From Subtercola endophyticus (GTDB lineage: Bacteria; Actinomycetota; Actinomycetes; Actinomycetales; Microbacteriaceae): DNA of 64,000 bases. Position 1 is the first letter of the stretch, and the number at the start of each line of letters is the position of its first letter. The stretch covers positions 1,798,001 to 1,862,000 of the forward strand of contig NZ_CP087997.1 in the NCBI RefSeq assembly GCF_021044565.1. The letters are read 5' to 3'. The position numbers and the translations under genes were made by a program. This document shows positions 17,738 through 26,197 of this stretch, one piece after another. The notes under the pieces were generated by a model, which ran no database searches, was not told where the DNA came from, and saw only the letters and a program-made list of their open reading frames with translations.

Positions 17738-18783
17738 CAGGCGCCTGCCGCCAACTTGCCCGCCCCGGAGCCGGCTTCGTCTGCACCCTCGCCAGTGATC
17801 GTCGACCGGCTCAGCCGCTTGCGGAACACCCAGTACGTGAACCCTTGATAGAGCAGAATCAGCGGCACGAAGATCAGCGCCACCCAGCTCATGATGGTGA
17901 GCGTGTACGACGATGACGACGCGTTGGCGATGGTCAGACTGTTCGCCGGGTCGTTCGTGGCGGGCATCACGTCGGGCATGAGCGACACGAACAGGCTCAG
18001 CACGGCGACCGCGATGGTGACGGCCATCAGCGCGAACGACCACCGCTCCGCGCCGCGCAGGTTCGCGAGGTACGCCCCGATCAGTGCCACGGCGGCCAGG
18101 GCCGACAGGATGCCCGACCACACGGTGCCGTACGACACAGTGGTCCACACCAAGAAGCCGGCGGCCACCACGATCGTGACGAGTCCCGACTTCACGGCGA
18201 GCGCTCGTGCGCGCACCCGGATGTCGCCCTCGGTCTTGAGCGAGACGAAGATGACGCCGTGCGTGAAGAAGAGCAGCAGGAGGGTGAGACCGCCGACCAC
18301 CGCGTACGGGTTGAAGAGGTCGAACACGCTGCCGGTGAAGTTGTACCCCGCGTCGAGCGGAACCCCCCGCACGACGTTGGCGAACACCAGACCCCACAAG
18401 AAGGCGGGCACGGCAGAGCCGATCACGATCATGCGGTCGAAGCGGCGTTTCCAGGCCGCCTCGGGGCGCTGGTGCCGGTATTCGAACGACACCCCGCGCA
18501 AGATCAGCGCCAGCAGAATCGCCAGCATCACCAGGTAGAAGCCACTGAACAAGGTGGCGTACCACTCGGGGAAGGCGGCGAACATCGCGGCCCCGGCCAC
18601 GATGACCCAGGTCTCGTTGAGATCCCAGATCGGGCCGATGGTATTGATCAGCACACGGCGATCGGTGTCGTCTTTACCTAAGAAGGGCAACGTCATGCCG
18701 ACGCCGAAGTCGAATCCGTCGAGCACGAAGTAGCCGATGAAGAAGAAACCGAGAACGAAGAACCAGATGGTAGGAAGATCCAT
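17737..18783 (-). CDS. cydB: Cytochrome bd ubiquinol/menaquinol oxidase subunit II
   Basis: Membrane subunit of the high-affinity terminal oxidase, 348 residues with 8-9 hydrophobic helices. The N-terminal MDLPTIWFFVLGFFFIGYF followed by VLDGFDFGVG is the CydB hallmark; GPIWDLNETW and the C-terminal PANSLTIANASSSSYTL with helix IMSWVALIFVPLILLYQGFTYW fit too. It begins 2 nt after the cydA stop and ends overlapping the cydD start, so all four cyd genes form one tight operon. Confidence 0.96.
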   Translation of the reverse strand: MDLPTIWFFVLGFFFIGYFVLDGFDFGVGMTLPFLGKDDTDRRVLINTIGPIWDLNETWVIVAGAAMFAAFPEWYATLFSGFYLVMLAILLALILRGVSFEYRHQRPEAAWKRRFDRMIVIGSAVPAFLWGLVFANVVRGVPLDAGYNFTGSVFDLFNPYAVVGGLTLLLLFFTHGVIFVSLKTEGDIRVRARALAVKSGLVTIVVAAGFLVWTTVSYGTVWSGILSALAAVALIGAYLANLRGAERWSFALMAVTIAVAVLSLFVSLMPDVMPATNDPANSLTIANASSSSYTLTIMSWVALIFVPLILLYQGFTYWVFRKRLSRSTITGEGADEAGSGAGKLAAGA

Positions 18784-18785
18784 GA

Positions 18786-20195
18786 TCAGTACACCGTCGC
18801 TTCGTGCTTGATTTCGCCGGTCAGTTCGTCGGGTTTCTCCGGTTCTTCGGGGCCCTTCTGAATGGCCTTCTTGATGAGTTTGAACTCGACCACCGCCAGA
18901 GCGCCGTAGATCAGCGTGAATGCCACAAGCGAGATGAGCACGTCGAGCCCGGTGGTGTTCGGCGAGACGGCGTCGCTGGTCTTCAGCAGGCTGAACACGA
19001 TCCAGGGCTGCCGGCCCATCTCGGTGAAGATCCAGCCGACGATCATGGCTGCCAGCGGAAGCGAGACGGCCCAGATGGCCACCGTCCACATCCAGCGCTT
19101 GGGCTCACGGCCCTTGCGGGTGAAGAACAGGCCGGCGACCGAGATGGCGATCGACACGATGCCGAACAGAATCATGTAGCGGAATGCCCAGTACGTGACC
19201 CAGATGATGGGCGTGTAGTCGCCGGGCCCGTACAACTGCGTGTACTGAGCCTGTAGGTCGTTGATGCCCTCGACCGTTCCATCGAGCGTGTGCGTCGACA
19301 AGAACGACAGCAGATACGGAATACGAATCGAGAACAGCTCGCTCACCCCGTCTGGCGTGCCGAGGGTGAACAGCGAGAACGACGCGTTCGCCCCGGTCGC
19401 GGTGTTGTAGAGCGCCTCCGCCGCCGCCATCTTCATGGGCTGGGTCTGAACCATGGCGAGGCCGAGCTGGTCGCCCGACACGATGGTCAGGATGCCCGCA
19501 ATGATCATCATCCAGAACCCGAACTTCAGCGCCGGGCGCATGGTGTCGACATGCTGTTTTCTCTTCAGATGCCAGGCCGCGGCGCAGATGATCAGCGCGG
19601 CGGACACCATGAAGCACGCGAAGATGGTGTGCGGAAACGCCGCCAGCGCCACCTTGTTCGTCAACAGTGCCCAGATGTCGGTGAGCTCGGCCCGGCCCTT
19701 GGCCTGGTTGATCTCGTACCCGACGGGGTTCTGCATGAACGCGTTCGCGGCGATGATGAAGTACGCCGAAAGGATGCTCGCGACCGCGGTTACCCAAATG
19801 GTGGCGAGATGCAGCTTCTTCGGCAGACGATCCCAGCCGAAGATCCACAACCCGATGAACGTGGCCTCCAAGAAGAAGGCCAGCAGGCCTTCGAGGGCGA
19901 GCGGGGCGCCGAACACGTCTCCGACGAACCGCGAGTAGTCCGACCAGTTCATGCCGAACTGAAACTCCTGCACGATTCCGGTCACGACGCCCATGGCGAA
20001 GTTGATCAGAAAGATCTTTCCGAAGAACTTGGTGAGCTGCAGATACTTTGCCTTGTTCGTGCGCACCCAGGCCGTCTGAAAGATGGCCACCGAGACGGCC
20101 AGACCGATCGTGAGAGGCACGAACAGAAAGTGATAGATGGTTGTCAGGCCGAATTGCCAGCGTGACAACAGCAGGGGGTCTAGCCAGTCGTTCAC
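18786..20195 (-). CDS. cydA: Cytochrome bd oxidase subunit I
   Basis: Heme-bearing catalytic subunit, 469 residues. RWQFGLTTIYHFLFVPLTIG contains the first axial His (residue 22); the second is in AALAAFPHTIFACF; GMNWSDYSRF and GRQPWIVF are conserved. The Q-loop region is of the short type. GTG at 20195 is chosen because GGAGG lies 6 nt upstream; the frame opens earlier at a TTG but that would bury the ribosome site. The promoter lies in the operator-rich region shared with the BlaI-like gene. First gene of cydABDC. Confidence 0.96.
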   Translation of the reverse strand: MNDWLDPLLLSRWQFGLTTIYHFLFVPLTIGLAVSVAIFQTAWVRTNKAKYLQLTKFFGKIFLINFAMGVVTGIVQEFQFGMNWSDYSRFVGDVFGAPLALEGLLAFFLEATFIGLWIFGWDRLPKKLHLATIWVTAVASILSAYFIIAANAFMQNPVGYEINQAKGRAELTDIWALLTNKVALAAFPHTIFACFMVSAALIICAAAWHLKRKQHVDTMRPALKFGFWMMIIAGILTIVSGDQLGLAMVQTQPMKMAAAEALYNTATGANASFSLFTLGTPDGVSELFSIRIPYLLSFLSTHTLDGTVEGINDLQAQYTQLYGPGDYTPIIWVTYWAFRYMILFGIVSIAISVAGLFFTRKGREPKRWMWTVAIWAVSLPLAAMIVGWIFTEMGRQPWIVFSLLKTSDAVSPNTTGLDVLISLVAFTLIYGALAVVEFKLIKKAIQKGPEEPEKPDELTGEIKHEATVY

Positions 20196-20237
20196 AACGC
20201 CTCCGCGTGTCAACCGCTCAGGAGTTTCTGAGCTACC

Positions 20238-20243
20238 ATTATG
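20238..20243 (-). promoter_or_regulatory. Candidate -10 element of the cyd operon
   Basis: CATAAT on the minus strand, 42 nt upstream of the cydA GTG. No convincing -35 is visible at the proper distance, as is common for regulated actinobacterial promoters. The nearest palindromic operator starts 25 bp upstream of it. Confidence 0.35.
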
Positions 20244-20267
20244 CGATTTCCCGGGTGAATCCGGTAG

Positions 20268-20331
20268 TTCTACATTGTGTAGAAATTCGTTCTTCTACCG
20301 AGTGTAGAACACATTTCTACCGGATGTAGAA
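20268..20331. promoter_or_regulatory. Three tandem BlaI-type operators between cydA and the blaI-like gene
   Basis: Three 17-bp palindromes at 20268-20284, 20293-20309 and 20315-20331: TTCTACATTGTGTAGAA, TTCTACCGAGTGTAGAA and TTCTACCGGATGTAGAA. Consensus TTCTAC(A/C)NNNTGTAGAA; start-to-start spacing 25 and 22 bp. BlaI/MecI/CopY repressors bind TACA-N-TGTA-type palindromes, so the adjacent repressor is the obvious ligand. Site 3 overlaps the -35 region of the repressor gene. Confidence 0.85.
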
Positions 20332-20349
20332 CAATCTAGGAAAAGGCGG

Positions 20350-20355
20350 TAATCT
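20350..20355 (+). promoter_or_regulatory. -10 element of the blaI-like gene, leaderless configuration
   Basis: TAATCT followed by exactly 6 nt and the ATG at 20362. The -35 region falls on operator 3, which predicts autorepression. Confidence 0.55.
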
Positions 20356-20361
20356 AAAGCA

Positions 20362-20757
20362 ATGGCAACCCTGGGTGATCTCGAACGCTCCATCATGGAG
20401 CGGCTCTGGTCGAACGACGAGCCGGTCTCTGCGGCCGAGTTGCGCGACGAACTCGCTCACAAGACCAGCGCGGGCAACGAGCTCGCTCTGACCACCATGC
20501 TCACGGTGCTGTCTCGGCTCGAGCGCAAGGGCTTCGTCGACCGCGATCGTAAAGTTCGGCCGCACGTGTATTACGCCGTGACCACCCGCGCCGACCACAC
20601 CTCAGAGCTGCTGCAGCAGGCGCTCGGCGCCGAGCCCGACCGCGCCGCAGCCCTCGCCCACTTCGTCGGCACCGTCACCCCGCAAGAGGCCGAAACGCTG
20701 CGCCAGCTGCTCGACCAGCGCGCCCGCCAGACCTCCGCAGACTCGGCCGACGACTGA
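20362..20757 (+). CDS. BlaI/MecI/CopY family transcriptional repressor
   Basis: 131 residues. Winged-helix protein: LGDLERSIMERLWSNDEPVSAAELRDEL, then ELALTTMLTVLSRLERKGFVDRDRKVRPHVYYAV, the standard recognition helix and wing, followed by a C-terminal dimerisation helix (LAHFVGTVTPQEAETLRQLLD). In this family the partner BlaR1/MecR1 metalloprotease triggers cleavage of the repressor. Here the next gene is such an M56 protease, and the only matching operators in the window lie in front of this gene and of cydABDC. I infer that it controls the bd oxidase and itself. No beta-lactamase gene is in the window. Confidence 0.9.
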   Translation: MATLGDLERSIMERLWSNDEPVSAAELRDELAHKTSAGNELALTTMLTVLSRLERKGFVDRDRKVRPHVYYAVTTRADHTSELLQQALGAEPDRAAALAHFVGTVTPQEAETLRQLLDQRARQTSADSADD

Positions 20758-20892
20758 CCCTTCGCCGGCTCCTCCCGTGCAATTCGACTCGAGTGAGGTC
20801 GCTGTGACCACGTTGAGGCTGGTACAACAACCTCACTGCGGGCGTAACGGCCTCACGAGACCAGCACGCAGGAGCCTCACGAGGCGCGAGGG

Positions 20893-20898
20893 TACGCT
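20893..20898 (+). promoter_or_regulatory. -10 element of the M56 protease gene, leaderless configuration
   Basis: TACGCT, then 6 nt, then GTG at 20905. The protease may therefore be transcribed separately from the repressor. Upstream, CCTCAC occurs three times (20831, 20851, 20875). Confidence 0.5.
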
Positions 20899-20904
20899 GG
20901 GCGC

Positions 20905-21972
20905 GTGCTTCTCGCGATGACGGCCCCGGTGAGTGCGGCGCCGATGAACTCGATGCTCGTCGCATCGGTGTGCCTCGCGGTGCTCGCGGTACTGCTGGCG
21001 TGGCCGATTCCTGTGGCGCTGGCGAAGGCGCACTGGCCGAGCCGCTCCCCCGGCGTAGCACTTGTGGTGTGGTCGGCCATTGCCCTCGCCGGTGGTTTTT
21101 CGATGATCGGCTCGCTCGTCACGTTCGGCCTCGCCCCGTTCAGCTCGAGCCTCATCCGCGGCCTGCTCGAACTGCCGCCGCTCGTTTTCGGCGGGCCACT
21201 GCCGCCCGATGTCGGGCTGATTCAGATCTTCGCCCTCAGCAGCGCGCTGCTGCTCGCAGCGCATCTCGTGCTCAACCTCATCGTGACCACGACGCGCACC
21301 GAGCGCCAGCGTCGCCGGCATCGTGCACTCGTCGAGCTCTTGAGCACGCCGCTGCTCGGCCGGCCGGGCACTCACATCATCGACTCCCCCGCTCCCGTGG
21401 CCTACTGTCTCCCCGGGGCGCGCACGGTCACGGTGCTTTCGGAGGGGCTGGTCAGCCTGCTCAGCACCGACCAACTCGAAGCCGTCATCGCGCACGAGCG
21501 CGGGCATCTGCGCCAGCAGCACCACGTTGTGCTCGTTGCCTTCGAGTCATGGCGTAGCGCCCTGCCCTGGTTTCCCATCGCAACCCGCGCACAGGTCGCC
21601 GTTTCGCTGCTGGTCGAGATTCTCGCGGACGATCAGAGCCGCCGCAGCACCGACGACCTCACCCTGGCCGAGGCGATCTCCCTCGTCGGTTCGGCCGAGA
21701 CCGAGGCCATCGTTCGACGCAGCAACGGATCCGTCGCCGCCGTGGCGCTGGCCGAGCGCGGCCGTGGCACGGGCGGTTCGGGCGGTGGGGGCGGTGGGGG
21801 CGGTGGGATGCCCGGATCGGCGCGCACCGACGCACAGCTCGATCCCGTCTCGACCCGGGTGCGCCGCCTGCTGAACCCCGAACCCCAGCTGCCTGTACCG
21901 ACTCGCACGGTCATCCTCGCCGCCGCCGTGGTTCTGCTCGCGATTCCCACCGTGCTGTTGCTCTCCTCCTGA
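20905..21972 (+). CDS. M56 family membrane metalloprotease (BlaR1/MecR1-like, no sensor domain)
   Basis: 355 residues. Three to four N-terminal membrane helices, a cytosolic zincin domain with HERGH at residues 197-201, a Gly-only hinge (about residues 290-305) and a C-terminal membrane helix. BlaR1 proper carries an extracellular penicillin-binding domain; none is present here, so the signal is unknown and may be membrane or redox based. Paired with the BlaI-like repressor, it would release the operators upstream of cydA. Mycobacterium tuberculosis has a comparable pair (Rv1846c/Rv1845c). GTG start without a ribosome site. Confidence 0.87.
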   Translation: MLLAMTAPVSAAPMNSMLVASVCLAVLAVLLAWPIPVALAKAHWPSRSPGVALVVWSAIALAGGFSMIGSLVTFGLAPFSSSLIRGLLELPPLVFGGPLPPDVGLIQIFALSSALLLAAHLVLNLIVTTTRTERQRRRHRALVELLSTPLLGRPGTHIIDSPAPVAYCLPGARTVTVLSEGLVSLLSTDQLEAVIAHERGHLRQQHHVVLVAFESWRSALPWFPIATRAQVAVSLLVEILADDQSRRSTDDLTLAEAISLVGSAETEAIVRRSNGSVAAVALAERGRGTGGSGGGGGGGGGMPGSARTDAQLDPVSTRVRRLLNPEPQLPVPTRTVILAAAVVLLAIPTVLLLSS

Positions 21973-22069
21973 CCCCGAATCGCCCACAGCGAGTAAATCG
22001 GGCCGCCTCCCGAGGGAGACGACCCGACAATTCCGGCGCAATGAGCTCTGCGCCCTCCGTTCTGCCAGC

Positions 22070-22094
22070 ATGCGCCGCACAGGCGGCGGCGCAT
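22070..22094. terminator. Hairpin between convergent M56 and proX-like genes
   Basis: ATGCGCCGC (22070-22078), 7-nt loop, GCGGCGCAT (22086-22094): a perfect 9-bp stem, 8 bp from the stop codon of the minus-strand gene. No T-run. A weaker hairpin lies at 21998-22027. Confidence 0.45.
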
Positions 22095-22102
22095 CACTCA
22101 AC

Positions 22103-23041
22103 TCAGAACAGTTTCTCTTTCGCCAGCCACGCCTTCGCGATGTCAGCCGACGACTTCTGGTCGACGGTGCTCTGATCGTTCAGGGCGGCGAGCTCGGATG
22201 ACGTGAGTGCGGCATCCACCTTGTTGATCACCGAAGTGACCTCGGGTGTCGCGGCCGACTTGTTGATGATCGGTACCACGTTCGAGGCGAGAATGAGCCC
22301 CTTCGGGTCACCCAGCACCACGAGATTGTCGGTCGTGATGGCCGACGACGACGTGTAGATGTCGGCGACCTGCACCGTGTTGTCGGTCAGCGCCTTCACG
22401 GTCAGCGGGCCGCCAGAGTCGCCGATCGGCGTGAAGGCGAGCGTCACGCCATAGGTGCTCAGCGCGCCGGGAGGGCCGTAGGGCCGGGTTGCGAACTCCT
22501 GGTTCGCGCCCATGGTGACGTTCGGAACCTTCGACAGATCGGCGATGGTCTTCAGACCGTACTGGTCGGCCAGAGCCTTCGTCACGACATAGGCGTCTTG
22601 GTCGGCGGCAGGAGCCTGGTCGAGCACCTCGAGATCGGCCGGAACGGCCTTCTGCAGCGCGGCGTAGACATCGGCCGACGTGGTCGCCGTCGCCTTCGGG
22701 TCGAGGTACTGCAGCAGATTGCCGGTGTACTCGGGGAACAGTGTGACGGTGCCGTCTTCGACCGACGGCATGTAGGCGTCGCGCTGGCCGATATTGAACT
22801 GGCGGGTCACGGTCTGGCCGTTGGCCTCGAGAGCCTGAGCGTAGATCTCGGCGATGATCTCGTTGGAGTAGTACGCCTGCGAACCGATGACGATGGTGCC
22901 TGCGGCGGCGCTGCCCGAGGCGCTCGAGCCGCCACCCAGGGGCGTGCTGCTACTCGACGAACACCCTGCCAGTGCCATGGCGGCACTGACCGCGAGAGCG
23001 CCGATGACGGCGATCCGGCCTTTCTTCCCTGCTGTGAACAT
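22103..23041 (-). CDS. Glycine betaine/osmoprotectant ABC transporter substrate-binding lipoprotein
   Basis: 312 residues. Signal peptide with lipobox ALAGC at about residues 21-25, then a Ser/Gly linker and the OpuAC-type fold: GTIVIGSQAYYSNEIIAEIYAQALEANG, DGTVTLFPEYTGNLLQYL, and a C-terminal ASNVVPIINK. The YTGNLLQYL segment is characteristic of the OpuC/ProX branch for betaine, choline or carnitine. AAGGAGA precedes the ATG. Last gene of the operon (ATPase, two permeases, binding protein), 2 nt after the second permease. Confidence 0.92.
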   Translation of the reverse strand: MFTAGKKGRIAVIGALAVSAAMALAGCSSSSSTPLGGGSSASGSAAAGTIVIGSQAYYSNEIIAEIYAQALEANGQTVTRQFNIGQRDAYMPSVEDGTVTLFPEYTGNLLQYLDPKATATTSADVYAALQKAVPADLEVLDQAPAADQDAYVVTKALADQYGLKTIADLSKVPNVTMGANQEFATRPYGPPGALSTYGVTLAFTPIGDSGGPLTVKALTDNTVQVADIYTSSSAITTDNLVVLGDPKGLILASNVVPIINKSAATPEVTSVINKVDAALTSSELAALNDQSTVDQKSSADIAKAWLAKEKLF

Positions 23042-23043
23042 TG

Positions 23044-23781
23044 TTATTCTCCTTCTTGGATGGGGGATCCCACCGTCGACCGCGACCTGACTGGCCTCGA
23101 TCGAACGTCTGCAACCTGCCCCGCGGTGACACCGCGTGGCACGATCAACCTCTGGAGGAGGGCGAATATGCCCTCCAAGATGAGCGCAAGCGCAGTGACC
23201 ACGATCGACGCGCCCAGCAACTCGATGTAATTGCGGGTGACGAGCCCGTCGTTGATGAACACGCCGAGCGCACCGCCGCTCGCGAAATAGGCAAGAGTGG
23301 CCGTCGCCACCACCTGCAGAATGCCCGAACGGATGCCCGCCACGATGAGCGGCGCCCCGAGTGGCACCTCTACCTTCGTCAGCACCTGCCATTCGGTCAT
23401 GCCCATGGCGCGGGCCGCGTCGATCGTGCGCCGGTCGACCGCTTCGATTCCGGCGTAGGCGCCCGAGAGAACGGGCGGAATAGCGAGGATCACGAACGCC
23501 AGCAGCGGCGCCTTGAAGCCGATACCGATGAGCAGCGCGAAGATGATGAGCAGGCCGAGGCTAGGCAGCGCCCGAAGTCCACCCGACAGCGACACGGCGA
23601 CGTCTCGCCCCTTGCCGGTGTGCCCGATGAGCAGGCCGAGCGGAATCGCGATGACCGAAGCGATGGCGACCGCGCCGAACGTGTACGCCAATTGCTCGAG
23701 GATGCGGCTCTGCATGTCGCCGGGGCCGCTCCACCGTGCCGGATCGAAGATCCACGCGATGCCCTGCAGAAGAAAGTTCAT
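23044..23781 (-). CDS. Osmoprotectant ABC transporter permease (second)
   Basis: 245 residues with 5-6 membrane helices and a BPD-type EAA loop (EAVDRRTIDAARAMGMTEWQVLTKVEVPLGAP), the ATPase contact. The C-terminal 25 residues are Arg/Ser/Val-rich and hydrophilic. Its ATG overlaps the preceding permease stop by 4 bases (ATGA). Typical of the OpuCB/OpuCD type, where two small permeases form the channel. Confidence 0.92.
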   Translation of the reverse strand: MNFLLQGIAWIFDPARWSGPGDMQSRILEQLAYTFGAVAIASVIAIPLGLLIGHTGKGRDVAVSLSGGLRALPSLGLLIIFALLIGIGFKAPLLAFVILAIPPVLSGAYAGIEAVDRRTIDAARAMGMTEWQVLTKVEVPLGAPLIVAGIRSGILQVVATATLAYFASGGALGVFINDGLVTRNYIELLGASIVVTALALILEGIFALLQRLIVPRGVTAGQVADVRSRPVRSRSTVGSPIQEGE

Positions 23782-24485
23782 TCGACCACCACCGGAACCC
23801 GGCTCTCGGCTAGCTGCCTGCCCGAACCTCGCCGAGGCGATCGCCTGCTGCGATCAGCGCGGGTCCACGGCATCAGCAGGCGCCCGATGCCGACGAGAAT
23901 GAAGTCGAACACGATGGCGATCACCAGGGTGGCGACGATGCCGCTGATCACTTCACCCGGAATGTCGCGCTGCAGCCCGTTGAGAAAGAGATAACCGAGG
24001 CTCGTGACGCCGATCACCGACCCGATGCTCACCAGGCTCACGGTGCTCACCGAGACGACCCGCAAGCCCGCGAGCAACACCGGCCCGGCGAGCGGAAATT
24101 CGACCTTCCAGAACCGGCTCCAGCCCGAGAAGCCCATGGCCGTGGCGGCCTGCTTGGTATCGGGGTCGACCGAGGCCAGGGCATCTGCCGTCTGTCGCAC
24201 CATGAGGGCGACCGCGTAGATCGTGAGGCCGACAACCACGTTGATGGGGTCGAGGATGCCCGTTCCGATGATGGCGGGAAGCGCAATGAACAGCGGCAGC
24301 GACGGAATCGTGTAGAGCAGACCGCTGATGGTGAGCAGGGCGCCGCGGGTGAGACGAAAACGGTTCGCCAGCCAGCCGAGCGGCAGCGAGATGACGAAGC
24401 CCAGAATGATCGGGGGGATGGCCAGGGTGACCTGAACGAGCGTCAGGCTCCAGATGAGGCCGAAGTTGTTGACGACCCAGTTCAC
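23778..24485 (-). CDS. Osmoprotectant ABC transporter permease (first)
   Basis: 235 residues, six hydrophobic segments. The EAA-type loop reads ASVDPDTKQAATAMGFSGWSRFWKVEFPLAGP. GTG at 24485 is the first start in the frame, yet no ribosome site is seen, and 85 bp separate it from the ATPase gene; a separate start signal or upstream rare start is possible. The C-terminus is Arg-rich (ADRSRRSPRRGSGRQ). Confidence 0.9.
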   Translation of the reverse strand: MNWVVNNFGLIWSLTLVQVTLAIPPIILGFVISLPLGWLANRFRLTRGALLTISGLLYTIPSLPLFIALPAIIGTGILDPINVVVGLTIYAVALMVRQTADALASVDPDTKQAATAMGFSGWSRFWKVEFPLAGPVLLAGLRVVSVSTVSLVSIGSVIGVTSLGYLFLNGLQRDIPGEVISGIVATLVIAIVFDFILVGIGRLLMPWTRADRSRRSPRRGSGRQLAESRVPVVVE

Positions 24486-24570
24486 GAGAGGGCTCGTTTC
24501 AGCGCGGCCCAGCAGTTGACAAGACCGACAGAACGCCGGCGACTGAGACGGTCTGCAGCGACGCGGCTTC

Positions 24571-25383
24571 TCATGCCTGCAACACCCCCGTGGGGCGGCC
24601 GTCGGCGTCTACGACTACATTTCGCCCGTTGACGACCTCGACGCGCAGCGCTCGCCGCCCGCGGTCGGCCCCGATGAACGTGGCGACGAAATCGTTGGCC
24701 GGCTTCGACAGGATCTCGGCGGGAGTGCCCTGCTGCGCGATACGACCACCCTTTTCGAGCAGCACGACCTGGTCGCCGAGGAGAAACGCCTCGTCGATAT
24801 CGTGGGTGACGAACACGATGGTCTTGCCGAGTTCGCGCTGCAGACGCACGAGCTCTTGCTGCAGTTCGGCGCGCACGATGGGGTCGACGGCGCCGAAGGG
24901 TTCGTCCATCAGCAAGATGTTCGGGTCGGCGGCGAGCCCGCGTGCCACACCGACGCGCTGCTGCTGCCCGCCCGAGAGCTGGCTGGGGTAGCGGTCGGCC
25001 AGCGCGCGGTCGAGCCCGACCGTGTCGAGCAGATCGAGGGCGCCCCGGCGGGCATCCGCCTTCTTCACGCCGTTGAGCAATGGCACCGTTGCGACGTTGT
25101 CGACGACTTTGCGGTGCGGCAGCAGACCGGAGTTCTGCATGACATACCCGATGCTGCGGCGGAGCTTGACGGGATTGAGTTTGTAGATGCTCTCGCCGTC
25201 GATCTCGATTTCGCCGCTGGTCTTCTCGACCATGCGGTTGATCATGCGCAAGATGGTGGTCTTGCCCGACCCCGACGAACCCACGAGAACCGTGGTCTGG
25301 CGCGCAGGAATGACCAGGCTGAACTCGTCGACCGCCACCGTTCCGTCAGGGAACTGTTTGGTGACCGTGCGGAATTCGATCAT
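24571..25383 (-). CDS. Osmoprotectant ABC transporter ATP-binding protein
   Basis: 270 residues. Walker A GSSGSGKTT, signature LSGGQQQR, Walker B ILLMDEPFGAVD, switch His in VFVTHDIDEA. It lacks the CBS pair seen in longer OpuCA proteins and ends soon after the core. ATG at 25383 is preferred to an earlier one at 25428, because GGATGG sits just upstream and the family starts at IEFRTVTKQFPDG. The promoter region with palindrome TTGGCAAAGCCAA lies upstream, next to the TetR-type gene. Confidence 0.92.
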   Translation of the reverse strand: MIEFRTVTKQFPDGTVAVDEFSLVIPARQTTVLVGSSGSGKTTILRMINRMVEKTSGEIEIDGESIYKLNPVKLRRSIGYVMQNSGLLPHRKVVDNVATVPLLNGVKKADARRGALDLLDTVGLDRALADRYPSQLSGGQQQRVGVARGLAADPNILLMDEPFGAVDPIVRAELQQELVRLQRELGKTIVFVTHDIDEAFLLGDQVVLLEKGGRIAQQGTPAEILSKPANDFVATFIGADRGRRALRVEVVNGRNVVVDADGRPTGVLQA

Positions 25384-25440
25384 GTCGCCATCCATTCGTC
25401 GCGTGCGGGCGTGCGCCAAGCCAAACATCTCTGGTCAGGA

Positions 25441-25453
25441 TTGGCAAAGCCAA
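25441..25453. promoter_or_regulatory. Palindrome TTGGCAAAGCCAA upstream of the osmoprotectant operon
   Basis: Perfect 13-bp palindrome about 60 bp upstream of the ATPase start; a second GCCAAGCCAA half-site lies at about 25416-25425. Candidate operator for the TetR-type regulator encoded immediately upstream. Confidence 0.4.
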
Positions 25454-25508
25454 AACCGACCCTTGACGAATTGTTGCGCACCCCACCGACATTCGGGGGC
25501 GAGAAGAA

Positions 25509-26153
25509 CTATTCGCTGGCGGTGGTGAGGTACCCGTGCACGATCTTGCGGGCTTCGGCGATGATCGCCTCGTCGCCCTTCTTGTCGGTGACGAACGCAC
25601 GGGTGAGCAGAGCGTCGGTCATGTTCACACTCATCTCGATGCGCAGGGTCAGTTCGTCGGTCTCGGCCAGACCGAAGTCTTCGCTGATGATGGCGGCGAA
25701 CGCCTTCGCGATGCGGGCCGAGCGGATGCCCGACGGCTCCACCTCGGGATACGACACGAGGTCGCCCAGCCGAATCGACGTGAAGCCGACCTCGGTGCGG
25801 TGCATCTCGACGCCGGTGTCGAACGAGACCATCAGCAGGTCGATCCAGGTCTCGGGCTTCTCACGCAGAATGTTCTCGCGGGTCTGGCGCAGAAAGCGAT
25901 CCATGCTGCGCAGGCTCAGCGCGGAGAGCACCGCGATACGGTCGGGAAAGTAGCGATAGACCGTGCCGATGGAGGCGCCGGCGCGCTCAGCGACCATCGC
26001 CGTGGTCATGCGCTCGACGCCGACCTCTTCGACGACCTCGGCCGCCGCGTCGACCAGAGCAGAGATGCGGGTCGAGCTGCGAACCTGCACGGGCTCGTTG
26101 CGAACGTTGACCATCTCGAGCAGGGTTTCGTCGATGAGCTTACTGAGCGACAC
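25509..26153 (-). CDS. TetR family transcriptional regulator
   Basis: 214 residues. About 28 residues precede the HTH domain; then TRISALVDAAAEVVEEVGVERMTTAMVAERAGASIGTVYRYFPDRIAVLSAL is the textbook TetR N-domain. The C-terminal ligand-binding half is all-helical without a recognisable ligand class. GTG start with AAGGGG upstream. It lies 125 bp upstream of, and on the same strand as, the osmoprotectant transporter, so it probably regulates it; read-through is possible. Confidence 0.88.
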   Translation of the reverse strand: MSLSKLIDETLLEMVNVRNEPVQVRSSTRISALVDAAAEVVEEVGVERMTTAMVAERAGASIGTVYRYFPDRIAVLSALSLRSMDRFLRQTRENILREKPETWIDLLMVSFDTGVEMHRTEVGFTSIRLGDLVSYPEVEPSGIRSARIAKAFAAIISEDFGLAETDELTLRIEMSVNMTDALLTRAFVTDKKGDEAIIAEARKIVHGYLTTASE

Positions 26154-26179
26154 TTTTCGCCATCCCCTTCGTTGTTACA

Positions 26180-26197
26180 AGTAATCTTCATGTTACT
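26180..26197. promoter_or_regulatory. Inverted repeat upstream of the TetR-type gene
   Basis: AGTAA (26180-26184), 8-bp spacer, TTACT (26193-26197), 27 bp before the GTG. It is AT-rich against a GC-rich background. Candidate autoregulatory operator; its half-sites differ from the TTGGC palindrome at 25441. Confidence 0.4.

Noticed and set aside
20362..21972. Beta-lactam resistance locus
   Set aside because: A BlaI/M56 pair is present but no beta-lactamase or penicillin-binding gene lies nearby, and the operators face the cyd operon.
25346..25600. Short frame between the TetR-type gene and the ABC ATPase
   Set aside because: Overlaps both neighbours out of frame and covers the likely promoter; no conserved sequence.
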